From Scytalidium lignicola (lineage: Eukaryota; Ascomycota; Leotiomycetes): a stretch of 64,000 bases of DNA. Both the position numbers and the translations under genes were made by a program. Shown here in pieces: positions 36,288 to 47,300 of this stretch. Within the stretch, counting starts at the first letter, position 1; the number at the start of each line of letters is the position of its first letter. The notes beneath the pieces are model-generated. The model saw only the letters and a list, made by a program, of their open reading frames with translations. It was not told the origin of the DNA and ran no database searches. Location of the stretch: the NCBI GenBank assembly GCA_002812745.2, contig NCSJ02000014.1, forward strand, positions 186,001-250,000, written 5' to 3'.

Positions 36288-38487
36288 ACTCTACCCTTAT
36301 CCATCATGTTTTACGCCAAATTCCATAAATCTTTTTTTTTCACTTTCATATTACAGCATAGCGGTGCGGTCACGATAATTCAACGCTCAAACCGATGGTC
36401 TGGACGCAGGGCTGGGTCGACCCACCTGCGCGCTTTAAGCTATTCGGCAACTCGTCCCAACGGCCAGGCACACCAACACACACGCGACGATGGAATGTTC
36501 CCTCTGCTTTCTACATCGTCATCCTCCCTGGTCCCTCCCCACCTTTCCGCCCACTCTTCGCCCTACGCCGCCGGGCCCGTTCGAATTTTTCTCTTCGGCG
36601 GTGACAAATGAAAACTCGACAAAAAAGGACCGACACAGGGATATGACATCAGAACCCTTGCGACGGGTTGGAGAGCATTGATGGCCGATTTATTATCTCG
36701 AATTCCGCACGGGGAAACAGAAGACCAAGGGAGAAGAAAAAGACGAAGGATGACAACGAAATGGATGACAAAAGTCCCCTAAGTCCTTTTTCGATTTTAT
36801 TTAATTGTGATTGCAAAACTAGCAGTCTCACAATCTTTTGCATACCCGGATACGATGGATGAGATAGGGAGGAAAGACTAAGATGGATGAGAAACAGGCG
36901 TGCAGGCAGCGTAGCACCACGAAACACGCGCAGGGATCTGCAGGGGGTTTTTTGCCCGCCAACCGCAACACGGATGCACTTGTGTCAGGGCAAGAAGCAG
37001 AAGAAGCCAATTGGATCATCCATTTGTGCTCGGTAAATGGCTGTGTTGTCGGTACTGTACAGGATTTTCGCTGTCGGAATTCCCGTTAGCATCAGACTGC
37101 GATGTGGGGACGACAACGCTGGTGAAAAAGTTTCAACAGCCCCTCCTTCTAATGAGATGGAAATATGGCATTACTTGATAGGACTGCGTTCGCCCAAAAT
37201 TTCACAGGTCGCATGACGTGGAGGAGCAAGATAGCATCAAGAACTTGACTTGACTGGTGCAAATGGGTGATGGAAGTGCAGAGAAGTACACGCATCTCTT
37301 TTGGAGGAACCTGCACCATGTCCGCCACGCCGTCAAGCAAGATAATGGTTTTATTCGAATTCGCTCATTATTTAATAATGATCTTTGTTTTTGNTTTTTG
37401 TTATTAGTCAGAATGCTGGAAGGTGTCGACGACGAGATCCCGGCAGCGTCTCACGACAGCGCATTTTCATGGAATAAGGTGTATTATCGCTATGCATTTA
37501 CACAGGAGCGTTGCATTGGTACTGGGGCGTCTATGTTACAGGAACATGCATGTTGGTTGTTTGATATATCATTTAGATCATGGCGCGGAGGACTACTGCT
37601 TTTTGGTACTTTGAATGGTCAGGTTTGCATACGGTCTGCCTTATCTTTCATGTATATATGTTTCTTTTTTCTGGCCTTATTGGGGCTAGGATAGGTGTAA
37701 GGGGTTTCTGTGATAGATGTTGTCGTAGATATACCTGGTTCATAGTGACCTCAATTTTATAAATGAATTACTTAAAAGGAATTTAATCTCTTTATTGATG
37801 CTTAACTTAATAACGTAAGCTAGTTTCAGCCTTTTGTGCGCTGAGACGAGAACCATAATTATTGCTGTCTACCTTGGTGCTGGCTTTGGCCTCGTGTCTT
37901 TGCATGTAGGCTGTTCGAGGTGACGAGGCTGAGGATGCGTTCAAAGTCTCGGATCTTTCGGGGCTATCTCAATTCGCTGGCTGTTTGTGACTGTAAATAT
38001 GATATTTCAGAACATAGCTAATTCGACTCATTGAATTGCATTGTGCAGAATTTCTCTCACTGTTTATACACGGCAGCTCGACAGTAGGTTTTACCTGATG
38101 TGCCTCGACTACTGCACATTATGTAGGTCTCAACTAGCACAACGGGTGCGCAGGGAGCTTCAGGGGACCTGAGGACCCTTAATAATCAGCCTCGCTGACG
38201 GGCCGCACTAATTTTAATCCCCGCGCTCTAGGCGGATGTTGCATAGACGATGCTCCCCGACCTCCGTGGAGCTCTTGTGCTTGCATCCAACTCTCCGGTC
38301 ATATATTGATATAGTTCATCTGATTGTCTAGCTATCTGACTATCCAACCAGCCATCTAGCGCATGAGAAACAGTTCGAGCAATTGAAAAAAGTCTACTTC
38401 CGCAGAAGCCAGCTATCCATCGATGACACCTCCTCGCATGTTTCCTTCCCGCTCTATCAAGGCACGATTACCTCTCGTCGTGGCCCG
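36288..38487. other. Intergenic region, no gene supported
   Basis: About 2.2 kb between two plus-strand genes. Contains the 3' UTR of the first and promoter of the second. One N at 37394 lies within a T-rich run. A frame running upstream of 38488 is open back to 38383 but starts only with TTG. Confidence 0.45.
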
Positions 38488-40392
38488 ATGCCCGTCGAAC
38501 ACTTCAGAGACGACAGTAGTAGAATTACCGACCTACGATCTGCCAGAGACGTCAACTCTTCCAAGAATGACGCTCTCAAAGGTGCAACGCTAGCATTTGG
38601 CAAGCCGGCCGTAAAGCCGAAGCCTCAGCTTGGTAGCAAGACTGGCGCTGGGATCCTTAATAACAATAATCATAATAACCCGGCATTTATTGCTGCCGCT
38701 GCTACTAAAGATAATCATAGTAATAATAATGGCAACAATAACAATTATAACGCGGCTCTTGCAGCGGCCACCAAGGTTGGAAGTCCTTCTCGTCCGCTCT
38801 CGTCTTCGGCTTCCGTCTCTTCTTCATCCACCTTGAGTAAGACATCCAGAGCTCGGGCAGAATCGATTGGGAACCCTCCATTATTGAAGCATCAGAGGAC
38901 AGGGAGCAGCACAGTTGGTGGTAATATCGGAGTAGGGACTCTAGAATATCAGCACACTAGCCAACAGCTACGAAACCAGCTAGATCGAAGCACGAATACG
39001 TATCTACAGCTCCCACATAATGGTCCTCCACCCGAACCCTCAAGATCGCCTTCCCTGGCTGCTGCACTTGCTGCTTCGAGATCTGCACCGTCGAGTCCGA
39101 ATCGTATCTCCCAGCAGCAGCATCAACCATCATCTCCAGGAACGAGAGCTGGGCAGTCGAGTTATCGTTCGCCGGTATCTATCCGAAGTATGAGTTCGGA
39201 ACAGGATAGCTCTTCAGATCCTGTTCTAGATACTTCGCCCATTCCTCCTACCACGGCTTTGATTGGGATGTTTGAAAAGAACGCCGGTCCAACAACTGAG
39301 AAACATACTAAGAAGGTTACGAGGGATTCAACTGTGAGGAAACCAGAAACACCACCAAAGCCGGCCGTACCTGTACGTGTGAGAACGCCATCTCCTCGGA
39401 GGCCAGAGAACCCACAACTAGAGATCAAGGCTCCAACTCCTGTGAGAGCAGTTCAGACAGCTAGAACAAAGACCTTGCTAGAGACTCAGAAACCGCAGCC
39501 TCCTCCTCAACGAAGTAAGCCGGCAGTGACCATTCCAAAACCATCGAAGCCACCAGCTCCGAGACCTGAACCGCAAAATGATGGATACGAATCCTCTGGT
39601 GGTGAGTCTTTTGTCTCAGCCTCGGACTATCAACCATCTTTCCGCGCCACTCTCCAAGCACGTCGTCTTGCCTCGCCCTCATCCGCATCCATCAACTCCT
39701 CTGCTGTAATCGACTCCATGGCAAATGCAATCGTAGCGTCGTCACTAGCATCCTCGCGAGCAGTTTCGCCCACGAAGCAAACTATTAACTCAAACTCTCT
39801 TGCTCCACAGCCACCACCTCCACGTCGACACCTCTTCCACACCCATCATGCCAAAGAACCTTCACGTACCCCCAGCCCAGCCAAACCACAGGGTCTCAGA
39901 ACAACACTACGAAAGACAAAGCCAGATGATGAGCTAGATGAGAACGAGAAACGCCGTCACCGAAAGAACCTCGTCAAGAAGCATCCCAACAAGCACCACG
40001 AAGGCGACCGCAAGCGCTGGCGCGACGCCATCACCGAGCGAGAACGCAAACGCTACGAGGCCGTCTGGGCATCAAATAAAGGCCTCTTCCCTTCTCCGTA
40101 CCTCAACCCCGAAGCCTCAACCAGCTCCGTCTGTAGCCTTGTCGTCCGCGATATTTATTCCCGCTCGCGGTTAAACGACGATGTGCTCGAAGAGGTGTAC
40201 AACCTCGTAGACAGACATCTCAATGGACGGCTTGAGAAGGAGGAGTTTGTCGTTGGGCTATGGTTGATTGACCAGCGTCTCAAAGGCAGGAAACTTCCGC
40301 CCAGGGTCTCAGAGAGCGTGTGGAGGAGTGTTGGCCTTTTAGGTGATATCAAGGTTAAAGGCGCAAAAGGCGGGAAGGCTTCCAAGCGATAG
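38488..40392 (+). CDS. IRS4: EH-domain protein, Irs4/Tax4 type
   Basis: One exon. The first in-frame ATG is 38488, giving 635 residues; the frame is open a further 35 codons upstream but without ATG. The conserved N-terminal segment [19 protein letters not shown] is typical of fungal Irs4. A long disordered Ser/Pro region follows, containing an Asn-rich tract. Near the end, a basic block ([20 protein letters not shown]) precedes the EH domain, about residues 515-620, including [13 protein letters not shown] and [20 protein letters not shown]. In yeast, Irs4 and Tax4 regulate the phosphoinositide 5-phosphatase Inp51, cell wall integrity and autophagy. The symbol follows that homology. It is convergent with FMP27. 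Confidence 0.88.
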   Translation: MPVEHFRDDSSRITDLRSARDVNSSKNDALKGATLAFGKPAVKPKPQLGSKTGAGILNNNNHNNPAFIAAAATKDNHSNNNGNNNNYNAALAAATKVGSPSRPLSSSASVSSSSTLSKTSRARAESIGNPPLLKHQRTGSSTVGGNIGVGTLEYQHTSQQLRNQLDRSTNTYLQLPHNGPPPEPSRSPSLAAALAASRSAPSSPNRISQQQHQPSSPGTRAGQSSYRSPVSIRSMSSEQDSSSDPVLDTSPIPPTTALIGMFEKNAGPTTEKHTKKVTRDSTVRKPETPPKPAVPVRVRTPSPRRPENPQLEIKAPTPVRAVQTARTKTLLETQKPQPPPQRSKPAVTIPKPSKPPAPRPEPQNDGYESSGGESFVSASDYQPSFRATLQARRLASPSSASINSSAVIDSMANAIVASSLASSRAVSPTKQTINSNSLAPQPPPPRRHLFHTHHAKEPSRTPSPAKPQGLRTTLRKTKPDDELDENEKRRHRKNLVKKHPNKHHEGDRKRWRDAITERERKRYEAVWASNKGLFPSPYLNPEASTSSVCSLVVRDIYSRSRLNDDVLEEVYNLVDRHLNGRLEKEEFVVGLWLIDQRLKGRKLPPRVSESVWRSVGLLGDIKVKGAKGGKASKR

Positions 40393-40815
40393 ATAAAACA
40401 GACAGACAGACAGAACCTATTGGGCAATTTGTACTTGAGTGGATTTGGGAATTTATGTATAGAAAGGGGGTGTGATTTTTTGGTTTCGGAAGTTTTAAGA
40501 ACGGGCAGACTTAATGAATGATGATGTTTTATTTTGCCCAGCAGTTATGTTGATATATCTTCCAGGAAAGGCGCAGGTGTCGTTTGTTTCTTTTTTTTCT
40601 ATTGTGTTCTTTATTTCTATCTGTGTTTTTTCTTATGATTTTTGACAGAATTTGTATGTATGTATGTGTATATATTATTTGTAGAATGTACATATATATC
40701 TCTTCCNTTTTTTTTGTGTGGTTTTTTTGAAGAGTTTAGCCGGGACCTTGACTGCATTTGCAAAATGTTCAAGGCTCGCTATAAGTTGCACCACAATAGC
40801 AATAATAATAGAGAC

Positions 40816-40851
<36 letters not shown>

Positions 40852-41347
40852 NAGAAGANNAGAGCTGCGTCATCTGTAATTAACTATATACTCCTACTCC
40901 TACTCCTCCTTCATTAAGTAAAATCCTTAATTTTTTTGTACTCCCAATACTCTCATCTATACTGGTAATAAAATCAAACAAATCAAGGGAGTATATGAAG
41001 AAAACAAAAGAGTTTAACATTTCCCTCCCCTTTGTAAAAAAACAATGCATACATTTCCAAACAACAGAAAAGTTCCAATCCCAATGCAATAACGTTTATA
41101 TATAATATAAAGATCGAAAGGTAAAAGAGNAAAACGCCCTGAAGTGCAAGATCCACCATTTTCCAACTATTTCCACCTTATTTGAGCGTGATTATCCTTC
41201 GTATATATATGCAAGACAAAAGAGTTTTTTTCTTCATACAATGAAAGAAGTTGAGTCCCAATGGGTGGATGTGGTGGTATAAAGTATTGGAACAAATATG
41301 ATATCAAAGTATTATCAGGTTTGGTTAAGAAGTGAAATCCCCACTCA
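40393..41347. other. Convergent intergenic region with a GA repeat and several Ns
   Basis: Holds the 3' UTRs of IRS4 and FMP27. Contains T-rich runs, an N at 40707, the GA repeat and Ns at 40852, 40859, 40860 and 41130. No gene. Confidence 0.5.
40819..40851. repeat. GA dinucleotide microsatellite
   Basis: About sixteen GA units, followed by ambiguous bases, which suggests that its length was not resolved. Confidence 0.9.
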
Positions 41348-44300
41348 TTAATGCTTCTTACCAAGTAAATTCATGCCCTTTCTCCTGGATGCTTCTTCAT
41401 TATCTTCGCTCTGGCCGGAATTTATACTTGAGTTGTCTCTATCTTTTTTCTTGAGAAGGTGAAGGTGTGACATGAATCCTCCACTCTTGCTCTCGTTGGT
41501 GCTACGTGCGTCACTAATACTGGAACTCTCCATCTCACTCTCAGCACTGCTGCTAGGTCGATCGGTAGCGACCTGTGACATTGGGGTCATCATCAAAGAA
41601 GTTGGAAGATTCTGGGAGCGTTGTTGGGAATTCACCGAGTTAGTGCTGCTTGATTGACTGATCGTGCGTGTAAGACCATTCGAACTGGATGCAAATGAGC
41701 GCCGAGGACTCCTGGACCGCTCCGAAAATTTGGTTTCTGTCGGACTAGTAGTAAAGGTACTACTGTTCTCACTGTTCTCATATGAACTATCATGAGCTGC
41801 AGGTGTTAGGAGTATGCTGCTGGTCGCCAGTTCCCTCAAGCGCGTTTGCTGGGCAGTATTCGGTCTGTGTTTGCTGAACTTGTTGCCTATAATGGCTCCC
41901 GTGTGAGAGATCAACGCACGAATGACATCTTTTTTAAGTGCCAGAGCGAGATCTAGATTCGACCATGTCTTGTTGCGGTATTCAATCATTGGTAAGCGAA
42001 ATACAAAGTTGTGCACATCCTCAATGTTTCGCTCCCCTTTACCCTTGTAACTTAAACATAAGACAACACTTGGGATCTTCACGTAGGCAAGGGTCATATA
42101 ATTCGAAGCACGATTGAGCATTTGGGTAAGATCATCAGAGGGCTTTTCCTGGGACTTGGCCCGATGGATTCCAAAACGCTTTGGCTTGGCCTCGCCGTTT
42201 ATAGACGCAGAATCTAGTGACATAAGGGTGGGTGATCGGCCAACAATTGTTCGCCCTCCAAAGCCTGATGGCAAGCTCTCGGCAGAGGGTTTCTTGGACA
42301 TGCTTCTAATTGAAGGCGCTTTTGAGGGATTCTTGTGCCCAGATTGAAAGAGCCTGAATGGATTTGCATCGCCGCCTTGATTGTGACCAAACCTGCTCTT
42401 ATATGACATTGCTGTACCTGGACGGGGCTCTAATGTTAAAGTGGGTTTTAGACGAAGTTCTAGAGAGCCTCGCCGTGGGCCTCCTAATTCGGGCATTTCT
42501 GCATCCGCAACAAGCTGGGTTCGAGACTGATTACTGTTATCCGTACTCTCCTCATCCTCTTCATCATCGATGGGTTGCATATTCTTCACTAGGAAGGGAG
42601 AAATATTTTTGCCATTGCCGGGTTGCTCGTCGTCTGAATCAGGGAACATATAATCAAACAGCCTTTTTCCGACCTCACGCTCTAGTTGAATCCTCATGGG
42701 GAACAGATTTACTTCGAAATGATCCATAACGGGGATACCCGCAATCGCCTCAAGCATGTACCAGTACACCTTCAACATCGTATGGTTGCCATCCTCATTG
42801 AACGCTCCACGCTCTGGATCAGTGTAGGGCGCAAACATTTCAGGATAGATGGCATCTGGAAGAAGATTCAACCCAATTATCTTATTGATCTGCATGAGAT
42901 TGTTGTGAGATCCATCAGCATTATCGGTTCGTTCATATTGAGCATCTTGAAGCTGAAACTCCATAAGTGGTTGATTGTTATCGCGAAGTAAATGCCATAC
43001 TATCTGATGAGATGAGATGTTCCACCGGAGAAGACTGTTGCTTTGTGAGCCATCATACTTCCGTTGTGATGTAGTAATTGCTTTCATTATGAAGAAAAGT
43101 TCATCTTCACAGCTTGCCAGATCCCTATCAAGCGATAGTCTATCCTCCCAACCCTTCCTATCAAGAGAATTAGAATGGATCTGGAATTGTGTTTTGATCT
43201 CCTCAAGTTGTCGTATCCGTTCCTGTAATGAGATGACTATTTCAGGAGCGCCTCGTAAGTCACTAAAGTCGGATGCAAGCATAATCTTTTCTAGACGTTC
43301 AGATCTGGTCTTCTCCATAGGTTCGCTGTACATCAGCAGATCCATGACAATGATATACATAGCATAGTACTGTGAAGAATTGCATAGTGCCTGAACCTTT
43401 GGAAACTCGACCCAGAGATTGTCCATTCGACTCTCAAGATTGTTTAGACTACTGCTATGCCTCCCATCGCTCTTGATGTCGTCGTTATATTTAAGCCGCA
43501 ATGTGTTAAATTTATCATACCGCATACTGGCAGATGTCTTTTGCACCACACGCTTGAATCCAAATGGATCAACCTGGAAATCGAACATAATTTCCATGGG
43601 AACCCAGGGAGGCCATGCGGATCCAGCTGGCGTTCCATAATGGCTCCCAGAATATAGTGATGTGAGCTGCGATGAGAACCACTTTTGTTGAGTGACAAAG
43701 AATTGAGTGCTATCCATCTCTACAGAAAATCGCCGTTGTACAAGCCCGCTAACATCGTCATAGATGCGATCTTTGTCCATGATCTCAACAACTTTTAGTT
43801 CCATACCTTTGGCAGTCACTAATACAACCGATTTTGGATTCTTATCACTCTGAAGTTGAATTTGAGGTGCAATGAGCCTTAGGTGATATGAGTTCTGCGG
43901 TGTAAACTCTTTCGCAATGTTCGAGTCAAGATTATCCGTTGATTCTCGGGGTGGTTCTGGTTCTTGGCCTAGTGGGTCATCCGCACTGACGAACTTCTTG
44001 CCGTCTGCAAGTATCTCCTCGATTCGTGCCTCCACTTCCTCAGAACACTCATCCGTAAGATTATCAGGTGAATACGGATCATCCGGTTGTGATTGTGGAG
44101 TTGGCTTTGGCGCTTTTGCCTTGTTTTGTTCTTCAACAATATCAAGGATGAACTTCACCGCGCGCCTTGAGAGGTAATACACGAAACCACGTCTTTGACT
44201 GACTTGATGAATATATCGAAGAATAATATTTCGTAACAGATTATTCCACTTCAGTTGCATATTGTGAATCACAAAACGGTTATCAAAATCGCTGATGAAG

Positions 44301-47300
44301 TCTGCGTCTGCTGGTGGGTTTGTCTCCATACCCTCGGCTTCTGTGGTATAGTCTTTTGGTGATATATTATCGTCATTATTGGTATCGGTATCACCGTTTA
44401 ATGCAGCATGCTTCTTTCTGGTGTGCACACGTATTGCCATACGATGCAACATAGACTCGAGGAAGAGCTTCTTGTCACGGAGCACGCCTTCATGCCTAGT
44501 AAGTCGTTCAAAATCGGCCTTCAACTCAGGATTATTTTCTTCCTTGACATATCTTAGCTCTGCCTCTCCTACAGCACGTGTGTGAGATTCCATCTGTTTA
44601 TTTAGCTGATCTAGGCGAGTTTGAATAAGTTGACACTGTACTCGCCGAGGATCATCATCCTGACTCATGATGCAAAAGTGTGTAGGCTCATTGCCAAAGG
44701 GACTTGTTCTATCAGGGTCACCGGATATTGTATCGCCGTGACCAGTCTGCCGGAAGTATGTGAAGCGTGGTGCATAACCAAGAGGCATAATCTTTGTTTC
44801 GGGATTTACTTCCGATGGTAGAATCCAATCGAGTTCCACAAAATCATCCATATCAACCCAACTAAAATCATTATCTGGTATCTCGAAACTGGAAAGATCT
44901 GCAGCTGCTTTGTCTTGTTGAGAAAAGAGTGTCGGAACCGATGCCTTACGAAGATCTTCGGCGGTTGGTCCTGCTATACGAGCCGAAACGGCACGGATAT
45001 CTGCTGATAGAAGGTCTAGCTGTGCCTGGTTTATCTTCATACCGCTGGTCTTGCCTTGCATTTTACGTCCTTTGTCTCGAGTATGGAATTCTTCCCTTCT
45101 CTGATGTATGTCCAACATGAAGCTATCCAATTTCACCTTGACCCCTGTTGCTGAGAAAGCATCTTCGGAATAGTCGTCTGGATCTTTGTGCTTATAAATA
45201 TGGCTAAGGAAAAGCGGTGCTAACAGTAGATTATACTTTATCGTAGCAAGATGCCGACCAAATTTCTTACTGGTTTTCTCAACCCCAGGCCATAGTGAGC
45301 CTTGACGGATCGGCAGTGACATAGTTCCATTGAACATAGACCACCAAGCAAAGAAGTGTGTAAAAAACCGAGGAGTGAAATGAACTGTGTTGTAGCTCTT
45401 TGATGGTGTAGTGTTTGTAACAGTCCACTCTCGGTCAACAGGCGCCTTCACCGCTATAGACATGTGTATATGCTCGCTCCTGAACCCTCGGAAGGCATCG
45501 TATAATTTCCCCGGAGGCGCTTTTGCGTACCGTGGTTCCTTTAGGACGACCTTATAATGGGGCTTAAAGTCAAAAGATCGGCCTCCACCTTCAACGTTTC
45601 TCTCAAACATCAAACCGGCAAGCCATTGAACATTGCCCGATAGTTTCATAACGACCTTTTTGAATACAGCCCCGCGCTTATAGCTATCCGAGCTTACTAT
45701 GCTATCGTCATCATGCTTTTGACGCTCTGAGCTACGAGCCTGGAGACTAAAATCTGGGACAGCAAGAATAAACTCTCCGCTGTCCACTGTCATGAACTTT
45801 CGGGGGTCTGATTCCTGGCACACATTCCATCGTACATCGTTACGCCAGCACATCAGAAAGCCTGCACCATTTCCAGTGACGACATATGGATCTCGAGTTC
45901 CTTTAAGCACAAAGTGAACATCACCATCTCCTTCCCAGGCAATACTTGATCGAGAGTGGAACGACAGACGGATTTTGTCCCAAAATCCAGTTCGCTCAGA
46001 TGGATCAACCTGAGGTTTTGTGAAAGTTTCGAATACCATCATCATGTCTTGAATTGCTGGTTGATAAGACGTGCCCCACGTGATTCTTGTAGGGAACCCA
46101 GTGTTGATATCTAACTTGATCTCTGAATATGACTTAACAGGTGATACTGTTCTTCGTACGTCGACTGCAAATCCACCTTCTTTAGAAGCGCCATCGCCCA
46201 TTTTGTGTGGTGGGATTACCTCAACCTTCACATGGCGAGCTGATTCCTTCCCTTGAAATTCTTCCCCAATCACAAAGTCGGATTTTAACGACCAAGCTGG
46301 TGCTCTTGCTGATTGGCCTGGCTTTATTGCGGGGACATGGAGAAGTGGTAATGGGTAGTCTCGTAGGTTGACACGAACTTCACCCATATCAATCTGAATA
46401 TTCATTGGAATTAGGAGGGTATATTGAGTATCGTATGGAATACCCTTGCCGATGCGATGAAGGAACTCTGGAAGTTGGGCCATGGGGAATGATGGCTTAT
46501 CCAGAACAATATGAAGATCGCTTATCAAGGTTGCCATGAGGCCGGGACGTTGAGGGACTTCAAGGATGTTTTCAGTCTCTTCCATGTCGTCGGGCAATTT
46601 ATCTAGACCCCAAAAGATGCCACGAATATCCTTCATGCTAGCTTTAGAGTCGTCATATGTTTGATCGATGCGCTTTTTCCAACTTTGAGCATTATGCCGA
46701 TCTAGCCGTTCTCGGGCTTCTGCAATAGAGATCCGAGCAGTCCCACTGATACCGCAGGTTCCTTCGGGGTCATAACGCATCTTAAGTCCACGTTCACGAG
46801 ATCTTGAACGACGGTCACTATTTATATAGTCATCTTCGCTCTTGCTTCTGTTTCGATAGCTCTCAGGCTGGTTGCTGCGTCCGCGTGGGAGTGCTGATCG
46901 GTTACGATGGCGGGAGTTACCTTTTCGCGTCTCCTCCTCCTCCTCTATCTTTTTGGCCTTAACACTGAAGGCCACCTCGCGGGCAAGTCGCTGTTGTTGT
47001 TCAACTAAACCTGTCCTATATATAGATCCTAATTTCCACTCAAAAGCTCCATCCTCGATTTCGAATAAGAAGGCGCGACTACGAAGGGTGACTTTCGGAA
47101 CTTGTTTTGGTCCTTCGGGGCCTTTGTCCAGTATGTATTCATTGGTACCAGTTTTAAATCGATGATGAAGTTGTTGGACAGATTTGATGGTGTTTATCAC
47201 ATTGTCAAATATACTGTGGACGATAAGTTGGTGAGGAACGGCAATTCTTATGGCCTCTGTATTGAGATCAATTATCCGTTCTTCTTCAACACGGCCATTT

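Noticed and set aside
38383..38487. Longer N-terminus for the Irs4-type protein
   Set aside because: The frame is open but begins with TTG; the first ATG is 38488. An upstream exon remains possible.
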